DNA of 64,000 bases from Epiperipatus broadwayi (lineage: Eukaryota > Onychophora > Udeonychophora > Euonychophora > Peripatidae), in assembly GCA_028023455.1 (NCBI GenBank), contig JAQFVV010006633.1:496001-560000 (forward strand), written 5' to 3'. Of this stretch, positions 51,301-63,079 are shown in pieces. The position numbers were made by a program, and so were the translations under genes. Position 1 is the first letter of the stretch, and each line of letters starts with the position of its first letter. Below the pieces are notes generated by a model. That model was not told the origin of the DNA and searched no databases. It worked only from the letters and a program-made list of their open reading frames with translations.

Positions 51301-54084
51301 TAACTATCAGAGATAGTATTTTTAAATTTTTATTTTAGTCAATTTTTTTAGTACTTTCTTATAACTTTATCTGCAAAAAACTAATTGATAATTTTAAAGT
51401 GTTTTGCAAAAGAAAGTTTAAAAAATATTTGGGAACTTCGTGAAAATGATTTTCTAATTTTTAAAAGTTACTTGCCAGGATTATTTTATCTGAAATTTGA
51501 CCTAAACTACGCAATAGAGATGGATATACTACGAAATAAAATATGTTTAAATTATAATACAGCTTTATTTATGCTCAACCGGAGGATTATTCTAACTCAT
51601 ATAAAAATAATTCGGGCATTATGCTGGAAGCTTAAACAGAAAACTATTTGCCGTCTAAAAAGCATTATTTATAAGCTTATCCAGGAGTTTTTTTTTTTAA
51701 AAAAAAAGAATAAGATATTTATATCATATGAGTTATCATAAAATATAATGAAAGAAATAGAATGTTTAGTCCTTTTTGAAGGAAAACATTTTTTTTTTAA
51801 ATATATATTTTACAAGAAGTAAAAAGAACTTATTAAGAAATAAAACCTATATAAAAAAAATGAACATATAGTAAATAAATAAAGGATGGATCCATGAAAA
51901 TACAAATATTGTGTAAAAGTTTACCGGATAACTTAAGTTAAATTGAACAGAGTGATGCATCAGAGAATATTGAATAAACTTCGTGGGAATAATTCTTTAA
52001 TATTACAGTTAATAATTTTCATTCCGAACAGTAAAGACCTAGGATTATTTTGTATAAATTTTACTAAATGGATTAATAATTATTTTTATTTTTAAACTTT
52101 AACGCGCTTGGAGGAGAACATTTTAAAACTCTAGAGAAAATAATAAACATTTTGAACTTATCAGGAACTATAATCAAGAAAATATGTAATTATAGTTTTG
52201 ATTCCTTTTATTTTATTAACCTAGTTTAAATCTAAATTTTTTTTATAAGATTAGGAAAGCATAAAACATTAATTTATTAATATTAGAATTTTATATTATC
52301 ATAATTTAATAATTTTTTATAAGAACATTTTAAAATAAAGTGTATGGATGTATATTTCTTTATGTTTGCAATGATCGGTATCTAATGGAGGAAGAAGCCT
52401 ACTAAAAATGATGACCAGATAAAAAGGGTTATTTGGTAATAATAATAACTATTAATAATTTATAATGTATATTTTTGTTTTCTTTAGATCTTCTATGAAT
52501 CTAAAAATGAAGTGTAAAAGTTTTAATTATATGTAACGCATTTTCATACAACATTTAAAAAAAAAACATTATGAGATAGGATTGATTTGAAAATATGCAT
52601 ACAACGATTATTTTTTTTTATATATTAATGATATAATCCAACATAATAACAAATAATTATGTGATTCTTTTAGAACTTTCATGTTATTGGATATTCAAAT
52701 ATTGTCTAAGTAGATTGTATATGATTAAAGCAAACTTTTCTTATGGAACAGTGAAATTGTTTTAAACTATCAATGAATTTTATTTATTGTTTGTAAATGC
52801 AGATAGTTATTTATCGATGTAAGATGTAGAAAAATCTTGAGAAATAATGTTGAGATAGTGGCTTGGAAGTACTATAGTTAGCAGGAAACCAAGATGATGT
52901 TTTTTTTTTTAAAAAAATAGGATATGATAAGGAATAGAAGTAATATTTAGTCTTTATGTGGTTATCAGCATAGTTAACAAAGCCCTATGACTGATACACA
53001 TTTTATTTGGACAGTGTTTTATATGTCTTTAAATATTTGATGTTTTTAAATAAAGCTGAAGAAATAGCTTTAACATCATTCATGTATTAGAGGTTATTAG
53101 ACAGGTAAAGGTCATACCTCTTTGCACTGTGCCATGATTTTTTGAGATATATTAAGAGTGATACTCTAGATTTCTTCCTTAAATCCTATATATCTGTTTC
53201 GCTATCTTTATTTCATGTAACTGCATCATTCAGTAAGATATTTTGAAAAGAAATGATAAATAATTTAGAACTTAGGTTATGCTATCGTTTTGTATAAGAT
53301 TGGTTTATTTGCTTAGAAGGAATAGAATTTTATAACTTAAAATTGAAGATCCAGTGAATCCTAAGGGAAAGAAAAGAATCATAGAATATATTTTTGAATT
53401 TATTTCAGAAATGAAATATAAATTTTTAAAATAGAGTATCTAAACAAGATATTTTCTTTAGAATGTTGATTATTTTTGAATGCTTTATTTTTTTTGAAGA
53501 AAAATAAGTATTGCATATTTTTAAAATACAATAGTACAAAGTAAATTATGTAAACAATATGCATAGTATATTTTTGTTCATTGAATAACAGGAATATATT
53601 GATTATTACACTTATATCATACTAAAGTAAGGCTAAATAAGAATGTATTATGATTAGTAAACATTGTGTGAAATGATATCCACTAAAATCTAATAATGAA
53701 TTTTGGATTAATATTTTGTGTAACATCTTTGACTTTGCAAGATGAAATTTTTAATATTTTGATTAATCCATACTCGTTATAAAATTAATTTTGTGTTCTG
53801 TAGAATGTTTTTCTATGAATTTTCAAAATACGATAGTTTAATAATATTAAGAATAAAATGTTTTGCTAATAAAATAAGTAAATATATTTGTAATAAGTTG
53901 ACCATAATGAGAAACCAAATAGTAACATTTTTTTTAAAATTTTGTCCTAAGTCTAAATAAAGATATAATTGAAATATAAATTATTTTTTTATAACCCAGT
54001 AGATCAAATTGTAAAGTAAAAAGTTAAGGATATCCACTGTAAATAGTGTAAATAAATTGTTTATTTATTTGTTGTTGTTATTAA

Positions 54085-54130
54085 TAAATTTTGTTAAAAT
54101 TTCTTTTTCAAAATTTTGTGTCTTGATTGT
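54085..54130 (+). terminator. Likely LTR poly(A) signal
   Basis: attaataaatttt at about 54089 contains AATAAA and is followed by a GT-rich element, ttttgtgtcttgatt (54112). The same block is at about 62140-62185 and, diverged, at 42855-42905. Three-copy conservation supports a functional 3'-end signal. With the promoter at 51231 it implies an R region of about 2.8 kb. Confidence 0.5.
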
Positions 54131-55005
54131 TTATTTCTCCACTTCACTGCATGAAATCATGATATATTCATAACAATTGAAACAAAAATATAATTTTGCA
54201 CAAAAAGACAAATAGAGAGTTATATTTAAGAATTTAAATATTTTATTGGTATTTTTTTTTTAATTAAATAATTATAATTTTACATCGTTTTATTGGTCAT
54301 AAATCAGTTATCACAATAGTATACTGAATTATATGCTATCAGTTGCCACACATCCTTTGTTTATCAGATTATCAAAATGCTACCACATATTTATTATATT
54401 ATTACATGAAGGTAAAAGATTATATAAAATTATTTTATTATTTTATTATGGTAATAAAAATATAACGAAAAAAAAAGATATCCAGTAGTAGTTAAACAAT
54501 GAAGAATATTATTATTATTATTTATTATTATTAGTTTCAGTGTAGTAGATTATGACATATAATCCCTTCTCATATTTTACTACCGTATTTTTAAATTAAC
54601 TTAGAATAAACTTTATGAACCCAAGATTATTTTATTGAGCTAGATTATTAAATAGAAGATTAAGATTTAATTATTAGTTTAGTCTTAGTGAGTAGAAGTT
54701 ATTAAAGTTTTAAGAATACTATGAGTTTGTTATTTAAAATAGTAATAAGGGGGATAGTGTTCTTATGCCACTGAGGTAGTATCCTGTGGGATATTGGCTC
54801 AATGTAATCTATCTTGTCACCTGTATTTTCACTTCAAGTCTCATGAAAATATTAAAATATTTATTTAATTTATTTTATACCTGAACCTTATTCGTATTTT
54901 AAATTTGAGCTAGTGAAACATTTTAATTTTAATGCTGAATATTTTATTTATTAATTATTAACTGAGATAGAACCCATTCTGAAGTGAGGATGCACGAGAA
55001 CAAGG

Positions 55006-55300
55006 TTAGATTATGGCCCCCAATGTGGTTGGCATGATGTGTAGTGGAGCTACACATAGTTTAAAGTTAGATTATGGCCCCCAACGTGGTTGGCATGATG
55101 TGTAGTGGAGCTACACATAGTTGAAGGTTAGATTATGGCACGCCAACTTTAGGGGCTAGAGATGTGTTAGTAAGGGCATGAGATTCAACCAACAGAAGGT
55201 TAGATTTTGCTCGTCCAATGTGACTGCACGATGTGTAGTTGGGAATACAATCGATAGGTCAGATTGTGGTACCCAAACATTAAGGCTATGAGATATATTA
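55006..55300 (+). repeat. Tandem array of primer-binding-site units
   Basis: Units starting ttagatt(a)tgg begin at 55006, 55067, 55128 and 55200, with a weaker one at 55259 (periods 61, 61, 72 and 59). Unit 1 carries TGGCCCCCAATGTGG (55014-55028), and unit 2 carries TGGCCCCCAACGTGG (55075-55089). They match the known tRNA-Lys primer site TGGCGCCCAACGTGG at 13 and 14 of 15 positions. Unit 3 has TGGCACGCCAACTTTAGG. Units 1 and 2 each add a small hairpin, GTGTAG-TGGAG-CTACAC. Unit 1 lies where a primer site belongs, 3 bp after the LTR. Confidence 0.85.
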
Positions 55301-55315
55301 GGAAAGTAGTTAAAA

Positions 55316-55991
<676 letters not shown>

Positions 55992-56108
55992 ATGGATAAT
56001 CAGGATAATAATTTAGAGAGGGAAATATCTAAGTTTATTGTCGATGAAAGTTGTGAGGAAATAACAAGAAATAGAAAACTGAATCGAAATGGAAACAGTT
56101 TTAGATAG
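55992..56108 (+). CDS. Small upstream ORF, acidic, before the gag-like ORF
   Basis: ATG at 55992 opens 38 codons (MDNQDNNLEREISKFIVDES and a basic end), in frame 3. A second small ORF in frame 1 starts at 56089 inside it (METVLDSVQIVDSEIREEEE), runs to 56187, and overlaps the ATG of the long ORF at 56180. Each start thus lies within the end of the previous ORF. Either the true N-terminus of Gag has suffered two frameshifts, or these are upstream ORFs coupled by reinitiation. Composition is charged and helical, like the long ORF. Confidence 0.35.
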   Translation: MDNQDNNLEREISKFIVDESCEEITRNRKLNRNGNSFR

Positions 56109-56179
56109 TGTCCAAATTGTAGATAGTGAAATAAGAGAAGAAGAGGAAGAGGTTATGGAAATTGGAAAAAAAGGTAATA

Positions 56180-57934
56180 ATGTCTGAAAAAGATGTAGAC
56201 AATTTTTCAATGGCCCAAATATTATTGATGTTTACAAAGATTAATGAAAATATGAGTAAAATTAGAGAAGATAGTAATATAAAGTTTGAATCTCTTAGAG
56301 AGGATACAAAAGCTCTTAATGAAAATATGATTAAAAATAGAGAAGATAGTAATATAAAATTTGATATTCTTAATGAAAATCTAAATAAAACAAATATAAG
56401 ATTAGAATCTCTTAGTGAAAATGTGGACAAAAATAGTAATGAAATCAGAACTTGTGTAGAAAGTATGAATCAAAAACTTAATGAAACCTGTAAAACGGTA
56501 GAAGATTTTAAGGTGGAAGTACAAGATAAATTTAATAATTTGGATTTAAAATTTGATAACAATGAAAAGGTTATTGATTCTTTAAAGGAAGAAATAATGC
56601 AAATAGAAGACAGAAATCAAAAGTTGTTGAAGAGAAAATTTTCTGAATTTTCAGAAAGAGCAGTAAAAAATTTAAAAACTCAAATAGAAGAATGTATTGT
56701 CCGATGTCAACTAAATAATAGTAAGTTAGATCAGAAAATAGAGAGTTATAATTTAAGTGTAAAGAGTAAAATCTATGAAGTAAAGAGTAATATAAATCAT
56801 ATTAATGAAGAAATTAGAATTATTAAGGAAGAGGTAGTTCAGACTAAAATAAGTATCAAAGAGGAAGTTCACAAGGAAGTAATGGGAAAACTAAAAGATT
56901 TAGGGATACAAAACTTTGAAGAAAAGATATTAAGTAAGAAAGTATCTCATAAAATAAGTAGTAAATCTGTTGAAATAATTAGTACAGATTCGGAGAAGAG
57001 TAAAGAATCTATTAATTTAATTAGTGAAAATGTGGTAGATGACAAAGAAATCGTAGAGATGGTAAATAAGGAAAATCCACAATTCATTGAGATAGTTAAT
57101 AAAGATATTAACTTATGTAGTAATTTGACAGCAGAAAACATAGATTCTGTTAAATTAGGAAATAAAGATAGATATAATGATGTATCATTTGTTAAGATAG
57201 CAGATGACGAATTTAAAAGAGATGAGTCTTATATTAAATTAGCTAGTAAAGAAACCGAGTTATTTGTTGAAAAAACTATTATAGATAATGAAATGATTTA
57301 TGAAGAAAAGGAGATTCAGAAAAAATCTATTGAAATAGTTAATAGTAGGAATGAAATATACAGAAGAATATTAAAAAATCCCAAAGAATATTTTAAATTG
57401 ACTAATGAAATGATAGGAGTGAGTAAATCCTATGAAAGAGTAGTTGGTGAAAGAACTATAGATCAACTGAAGAGTTTTAAAAAGTATTATAGTGATGACA
57501 AAAGATTTGGTAAATTTACAGGGATAAAGTTTATCTTTTCAGAGAAAAAATATTTAAAGTTGTTGGAACATGAGTTACCAAAAATTATTGATAAAAGTAG
57601 TAATAAATTTAAAAATAAAATGCAAGATGTGATATCTAAATGTAGTGTTAATGATAGAAATATTCGTTTACAATTTGATATTTCTAAAGAAATATTGTTT
57701 AAAGGAATTAGAAACTTGATACCTAATAGTGAATTTATAGGTGAAAAATTTAATCAGAATAGAGATATAAGCAAAATAAAAGTAAGACTTAAATGTCTAA
57801 AGCACGAAAAATTCATGACAGACTTTCTTAAGAATAATCTTAATAAAGAAAAGAAGATAGGAAAAGCTAAGGTGAGACTTAAGGAAGTCGAGAGAGAATT
57901 AAAGTTTAGATTTAGAAAAGAAAATGCCGAATGA
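56180..57934 (+). CDS. Gag-like coiled-coil protein of the giant-LTR element
   Basis: 584 codons from the first ATG; a longer reading from a TTG at 56162 is less likely. Residues about 20-230 are heptad-rich and charged, predicted coiled coil, with a 25-residue internal repeat near the start (NENMSKIREDSNIKF and NENMIKNREDSNIKF). The middle (about 240-400) is acidic, Ile/Glu/Lys-rich and probably disordered. The last 190 residues look folded and become strongly basic (KKIGKAKVRLKEVERELKF), which could bind RNA. There is no CCHC zinc knuckle, protease motif or RT motif. Its position between primer site and polypurine tract, and the coiled-coil start seen in many invertebrate Gag proteins, suggest a Gag-type structural protein. 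The uninterrupted frame in an old-looking neighbourhood suggests recent function. A captured host gene cannot be ruled out. Confidence 0.7.
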   Translation: MSEKDVDNFSMAQILLMFTKINENMSKIREDSNIKFESLREDTKALNENMIKNREDSNIKFDILNENLNKTNIRLESLSENVDKNSNEIRTCVESMNQKLNETCKTVEDFKVEVQDKFNNLDLKFDNNEKVIDSLKEEIMQIEDRNQKLLKRKFSEFSERAVKNLKTQIEECIVRCQLNNSKLDQKIESYNLSVKSKIYEVKSNINHINEEIRIIKEEVVQTKISIKEEVHKEVMGKLKDLGIQNFEEKILSKKVSHKISSKSVEIISTDSEKSKESINLISENVVDDKEIVEMVNKENPQFIEIVNKDINLCSNLTAENIDSVKLGNKDRYNDVSFVKIADDEFKRDESYIKLASKETELFVEKTIIDNEMIYEEKEIQKKSIEIVNSRNEIYRRILKNPKEYFKLTNEMIGVSKSYERVVGERTIDQLKSFKKYYSDDKRFGKFTGIKFIFSEKKYLKLLEHELPKIIDKSSNKFKNKMQDVISKCSVNDRNIRLQFDISKEILFKGIRNLIPNSEFIGEKFNQNRDISKIKVRLKCLKHEKFMTDFLKNNLNKEKKIGKAKVRLKEVERELKFRFRKENAE

Positions 57935-58274
57935 TTAAGACAAATAATTCCTAGATAAGACGTATATTTAAAAAATATATTATAGCCTTATTTTTTACAG
58001 AACAAATATAAAACTTTAAAATCTCATAACCTAATTAATTATTCAAAAGGATAAAGATGTGTAGAAAATTTTTTTTTAGTTTTCTAGTTGAGATTCTGAG
58101 TGTAATATCCAAATATTTTATAAGTTTGTATTAAAAGCAGTAGATTCTTTTATATTTCAGTAGTATAAGATAGAATTTGGTTATAGCAAATGATAAAGAT
58201 ATTAAGTGTCAATGAATAGAGAAATGATAAGATAGATGTTTAATTTAAAATTTTTATTGGAAGGAGGAGGTTAC
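57935..58274 (+). promoter_or_regulatory. 3' untranslated region ending in a polypurine tract
   Basis: After the stop there are about 320 bp without an ORF, then ggaaggaggagg (58259-58270), followed by ttac and the LTR start TGTGCCC at 58275. A purine-only tract touching the 3' LTR is the normal primer for plus-strand DNA synthesis, and it fixes the LTR boundary. Confidence 0.8.
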
Positions 58275-61200
58275 TGTGCCCTTTTCTATAGGTCAGTAAT
58301 AGTTCATAACAGTCAATTACTAAAAATTTTAAATTTTAGAATATGTTCTTTTGATTTATTAATTATAGTTTGTCAATTATGTTATAAAGTATAATTTGAA
58401 GCTAAAGAAAATATGTAATGTATAAAATTATAGAGAATCATTTAAAAGTAGTTAAGTAAAGCTTTAAATATTGTTGCATATGGGTGTAAAAGCTGGCCAT
58501 ATTAAATAAAACAGCTATAAATTTTAAAAGTATATTTAAAAAAAAGTTCGATTTTAATAGTTTAAAACTGATAATTGAATAAATGCTATATTTAAATTTG
58601 TAATCATATTTAATTGTCAAAATTAATATAGTATATTTTAAAAATAAACTTTATGATGGTGAAAATTATATCTAGTTCTATATTTTTAAAATTATTCTTC
58701 CAAATTTTTTATAATTATTTTATATAATATAATAAGTGTATCAATTTTATAAATCTAGGCAGAGAAATAGATTAAAAATCATCTGTCAAAGTTATTAATC
58801 ATGTGACGTGTATATTACATACTTTCTCACACACGTTGTTTGAATTAATAATAAAGTTTAAAATATTTTGAAATTGCAGTATAGAATTGGATAGAATTAT
58901 TGCCTATCATAAAAGTAAATAGTATTAAACATTAAGTTAACTATCGTATAACATGTTTTAAATAATGTAATGTTTTAAATAGTATCATAAAGACGAATAC
59001 AGTTATAATAAAAATTAAATATTTTATTTAAATAAAAACAAGATAAATTGAATATTAAAAAATGGAATAGGTTATTAAAATTATTTTAAAAGTTATTTTA
59101 AAAGTATTTAAGTAATTTTAGTGAAACAATAATTGATTTAGAAGGAATTTTAAATAATACTTTTTAAATTTTATTACGTCATAAAAAATTTTATTTTTTG
59201 AAACTTGATTCTGCTATAAACTGAAAATATGTAAATTTGTTCTCAAGTTAAAGTAAGAATCAACCAATCAAATGAGGTATTCTTACAGACTATAAATATG
59301 AATTGCACAGGGGTATAGGGGGAGATTAATAATGTATTGAAACCAGAGAAAGGTAAATTATAACTATCAGAGATAGTATTTTTAAATTTTTATTTTAGTC
59401 AATTTTTTTAGTACTTTCTTATAACTTTATCTGCAAAAAACTAATTGATAATTTTAAAGTGTTTTGCAAAAGAAAGTTTAAAAAATATTTGGAAACTTCG
59501 TGAAAATGATTTTCTAATTTTTAAAAGTTACTTGCCAGGATTATTTTATCTGAAATTTGACCTAAACTACACAATAGAGATGGATATACTATGAAATAAA
59601 ATATGTTTAAATTATAATACAGCTTTATTTATGCTCAACTGGAGGATTATTCTAACTCATATAAAAATAATTCGGGCATTATGCTGGAAGCTTAAACAGA
59701 AAACTATTTGCCGTCTAAAAAGCATTATTTATAAGCTTATCCAGGAGTTTTTTTTTAAAAAAAGAATAAGATATTTATATCGTATGAGTTATCATAAAAT
59801 ATAATGAAAGAAATAGAATGTTTAGTCCTTTTTGAAGGAAAACATTTTTTTTTAAATATATATTTTACAAGAAGTAAAAAGAACTTATTAAGAAATAAAA
59901 CCTATGTAAAAAAATGAACATATAGTAGATAAATAAAGGATGGATCCATGAAAATACAAATATTGTGTAAAAGTTTACCGGATAACTTAAGTTAAATTGA
60001 ACAAAGTGATGCATCAGAGAATATTGAATAAACTTTGTGGGAATAATTCTTTAATATTACAGTTAATAATTTTCATTCCGAACAGTAAAGACCTAGGGTT
60101 ATTTTCTATAAATTTTATTAAATGGATTAATAATTATTTTTATTTTTAAACTTTAACGCACTTGGAGGAGAACATTTTAAAACTCTAGAGAAAATAATAA
60201 ACATTTTGGACTTATCAGGAACTATAGTCAAGAAAATATGTAATTATAGTTTTGATTCCTTTTATTTTATTAACCTAGTTTAAATCTAAATTTTTTTTAT
60301 AAGATTAGGAAAGCATAAAACATTAATTTATTAATATTAGAATTTTATATTATCATAATTTAATAATTTTTTATAAGAACATTTTAAAATAAAGTGTATG
60401 GATGTATATTTCTTTATGCTTGCAATGATCGGTATCTAGTGGAGGAAGAAGCCTACTAAAAATGATGACCAGATAAAAATGGTTATTTGGTAATAATAAC
60501 TATTAATAATTTATAATGTATATTTTTGTTTTCTTTAGATCATCTATGAATCTAAGAATGAAGTGTAAAAGTTTTAATTATATGTAACGCATTTTCATAC
60601 AACATTTAAAAAAAAACATTATGAGATAGGATTGATTTGAAAATATGCATACAACGATTATTATTTTTTTTATATATTAGTGATATAATCCAACATAATA
60701 ACAAATAATTATGTGATTCTTTTAGAACTTTCATGTTATTGGATATTCAAATATTGTCTAAGTAGATTGTATATGATTAAAGCAAACTTTTTTTATGGAA
60801 CAGTGAAATTGTTTTAAACTATCAATGAATTTTATTTATTGTTTTGTAAATGCAGATAGTTATTTATTGATGTAAGATATAGAAAAATCTTGAGAAATAA
60901 CGTTGAGATAGTGGCTTGGAAGTACTATAGTTAGCAGGAAACCAAGATGATGTATTTTTAAAAAAAATAGAATATGATAAGGAATAGAAATAATATTTAG
61001 TCTTTATGTGGTTATCAGTATAGTTAACAAAGCCCTATGACTGATACACATTTTATTTGGACAGTGTTTTATATGTCTTTAAATATTTGATGTTTTTAAA
61101 TAAAGCTGAAGAAATAGCTTTAACATCGTTCATGTATTAGAGGTTATTAGACAGGTAAAGGTCATACCTCTTTGCACTGTGCCATGATTTTTTGAGATAT

Positions 61201-63062
61201 ATTAAGAGTGATACTCTAGCTTTCTTCCTTAAATCCTATACATCTGTTTCACTATCTTTATTTCATGTAACTGCATCATTCAGTAAGATATTTTGAAAAG
61301 AAATGATAAATAATTTAGAACTTAGGTTATGCTATCATTTTGTATAAGATTGGTTTATTTGCTTAGAAAAAATAGAATTTTATAACTTAAAATTGAAGAT
61401 CCAGTGAATCCTAAGGGAAAGAAAAGAATCATAGAATATATTTTTGAATTTATTTCGGAAATGAAATATAAATTTTTAAAATAGAGTATCTAAACAAGAT
61501 ATTTTCTTTAGAATGTTGATTATTTTTGCATGCTTATTTTTTTTTTTTTGAAGAAAAATCAGTATTGCATATTTTTAAAATACAATAGTACAAAGTAAAT
61601 TATATAAACAATATGCATAGTATATTTTTGTTCATTGAATAATAGGAATATATTGATTATTACACTTATATCATACTAAAGTAAGGCTAAATAAGAATGT
61701 ATTATGATTAGTAAACATTGTGTGAAATGATATCCACTAAAATCTAATAATGAATTTTGGATTAATATTTTGTGTAACATCTTTGACTTTGCAAGATGAA
61801 ATTTTTAATATTTTGAGAAATCCATACTCGTTATAAAATTAATTTTGTGTTCTGTAGAATGTTTTCCTATGAATTTTTAAAATAAGATAGTTGAATAATA
61901 TTAAGGATAAAATGTTTTGCTAATAAAATAAGTAAATATATTTGTAATAAGTTGACCATAATGAGAAATCAAATAGTAACATTTTTTTTTAAATTTTGTC
62001 CTAAATCTAAATAAAGATATAATTGAAATATAAATTATTTTTTTATAACCCAGTACATCAAATTATAAAGTAAAAAGATAAGGATATCCACTGTAAATAG
62101 TGTAAATAAATTGTTTATTTATTTGTTGTTGTTATTAATAAATTTTGTTAAAATTTGTTTTTCAAAATTTTGTGTCTTGATTGTTTATTTCTCCACTTCA
62201 CTGCATGAAATCACGATATATTCATAACAATTGAAACAAAGATATACTTTTGCACAAAAAGATAAATAGAAAGTTATATTTAAGAATTTAAATATTTTAT
62301 TGGTATTTTTTTTTAATTAAATAATTATAATTTTACATCGTTTTATCGGTCATAAATCAGTTATCACAATAGTACACTGAATTATATACTATCAGTTGCC
62401 ACACATCCTTTGTTTATCAGATTATCAAAATGCTACCACGTATTTATTATATTATTACATGAAGGTAAAAGATTATATAAAATTATTTTATTTTATTATG
62501 CTAATAAAAATATAACGAAAAGAAAAGATATCCAGTAGTAGTTAAACAATGAAGAATATTATTATTATTATTATTATTAGATTCAGTGTAGTAGATTATG
62601 ACATAAAATCCCTTCTCATATTTTACTACCGTATTTTTAAATTAACTTAGAATAAACTTTATGAACCTGAGATTATTTTATTGAGCTAGATTATTAAATA
62701 GAAGATTAAGATTTAATTATTAGTTTAGTCTTAGTGAGTAGAAGTTATTAAAGTCGTAAGAATACTATGAGTTTGTTATTTAAAATAGTAATAAAGGGGA
62801 TAGTGTTCTTATGCCATTGAGGTAGTATCCTGTGGGATCTATATTGTCACCTGTATTTTCACTTCAAGTCTCATGAAAAAATTAAAATATTTATTTAATT
62901 TATTTTATAACTGAACCTTATTCGTATTTTAAATTTGAGCTAGTGAAACATTTTAATTTTAATGCTGAATATTTTATTTATTAATTATTAACTGAGATAG
63001 AACCCGTTTTATTTTATATCATATACTATTCTGAAGTGAGGATGCATGAGAGCAAGGTTAGA
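58275..63062 (+). repeat. 3' LTR (4.8 kb)
   Basis: Second copy of the giant LTR, without the MITE. It has a 24-bp indel against the 5' copy near 63006 (ttttattttatatcatatac region) and small homopolymer differences elsewhere. A weak ORF present in the 5' LTR at 51385-51741 is stopped here by a C-to-T change (59590 region). It runs directly into (AT)n at 63063. Confidence 0.92.
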
Positions 63063-63079
63063 ATATATATATATATATA
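63063..63079. repeat. (AT)n run between two LTRs
   Basis: A short AT run separates the end of the 13.6 kb element from the start of the next LTR, so two elements used the same or adjoining microsatellite. Confidence 0.95.

Larger units (their letters stand above)
49462..55010 (+). repeat. 5' LTR (4.8 kb plus inserted MITE)
   Basis: Starts TGTGCCCTTTTCTATAGG and ends caaggttaga just before the primer site. It matches 58275-63062 nearly base for base, with about one difference in several tens of bases in the parts compared. A TTAA MITE at 49963-50710 is present here only. The terminal GA in both copies probably stands for an ancestral CA, since the diverged solo LTR ends GGTTACA. Confidence 0.92.

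Noticed and set aside
51385-51741. 118-codon ORF in the 5' LTR with a similar ORF in the diverged solo LTR (40247-40477)
   Set aside because: A short stretch (LFMLN against LFVLN) aligns in the same frame, but the frame slips further on and the 3' LTR copy has a stop. The similarity is at DNA level, so a conserved protein is not supported.
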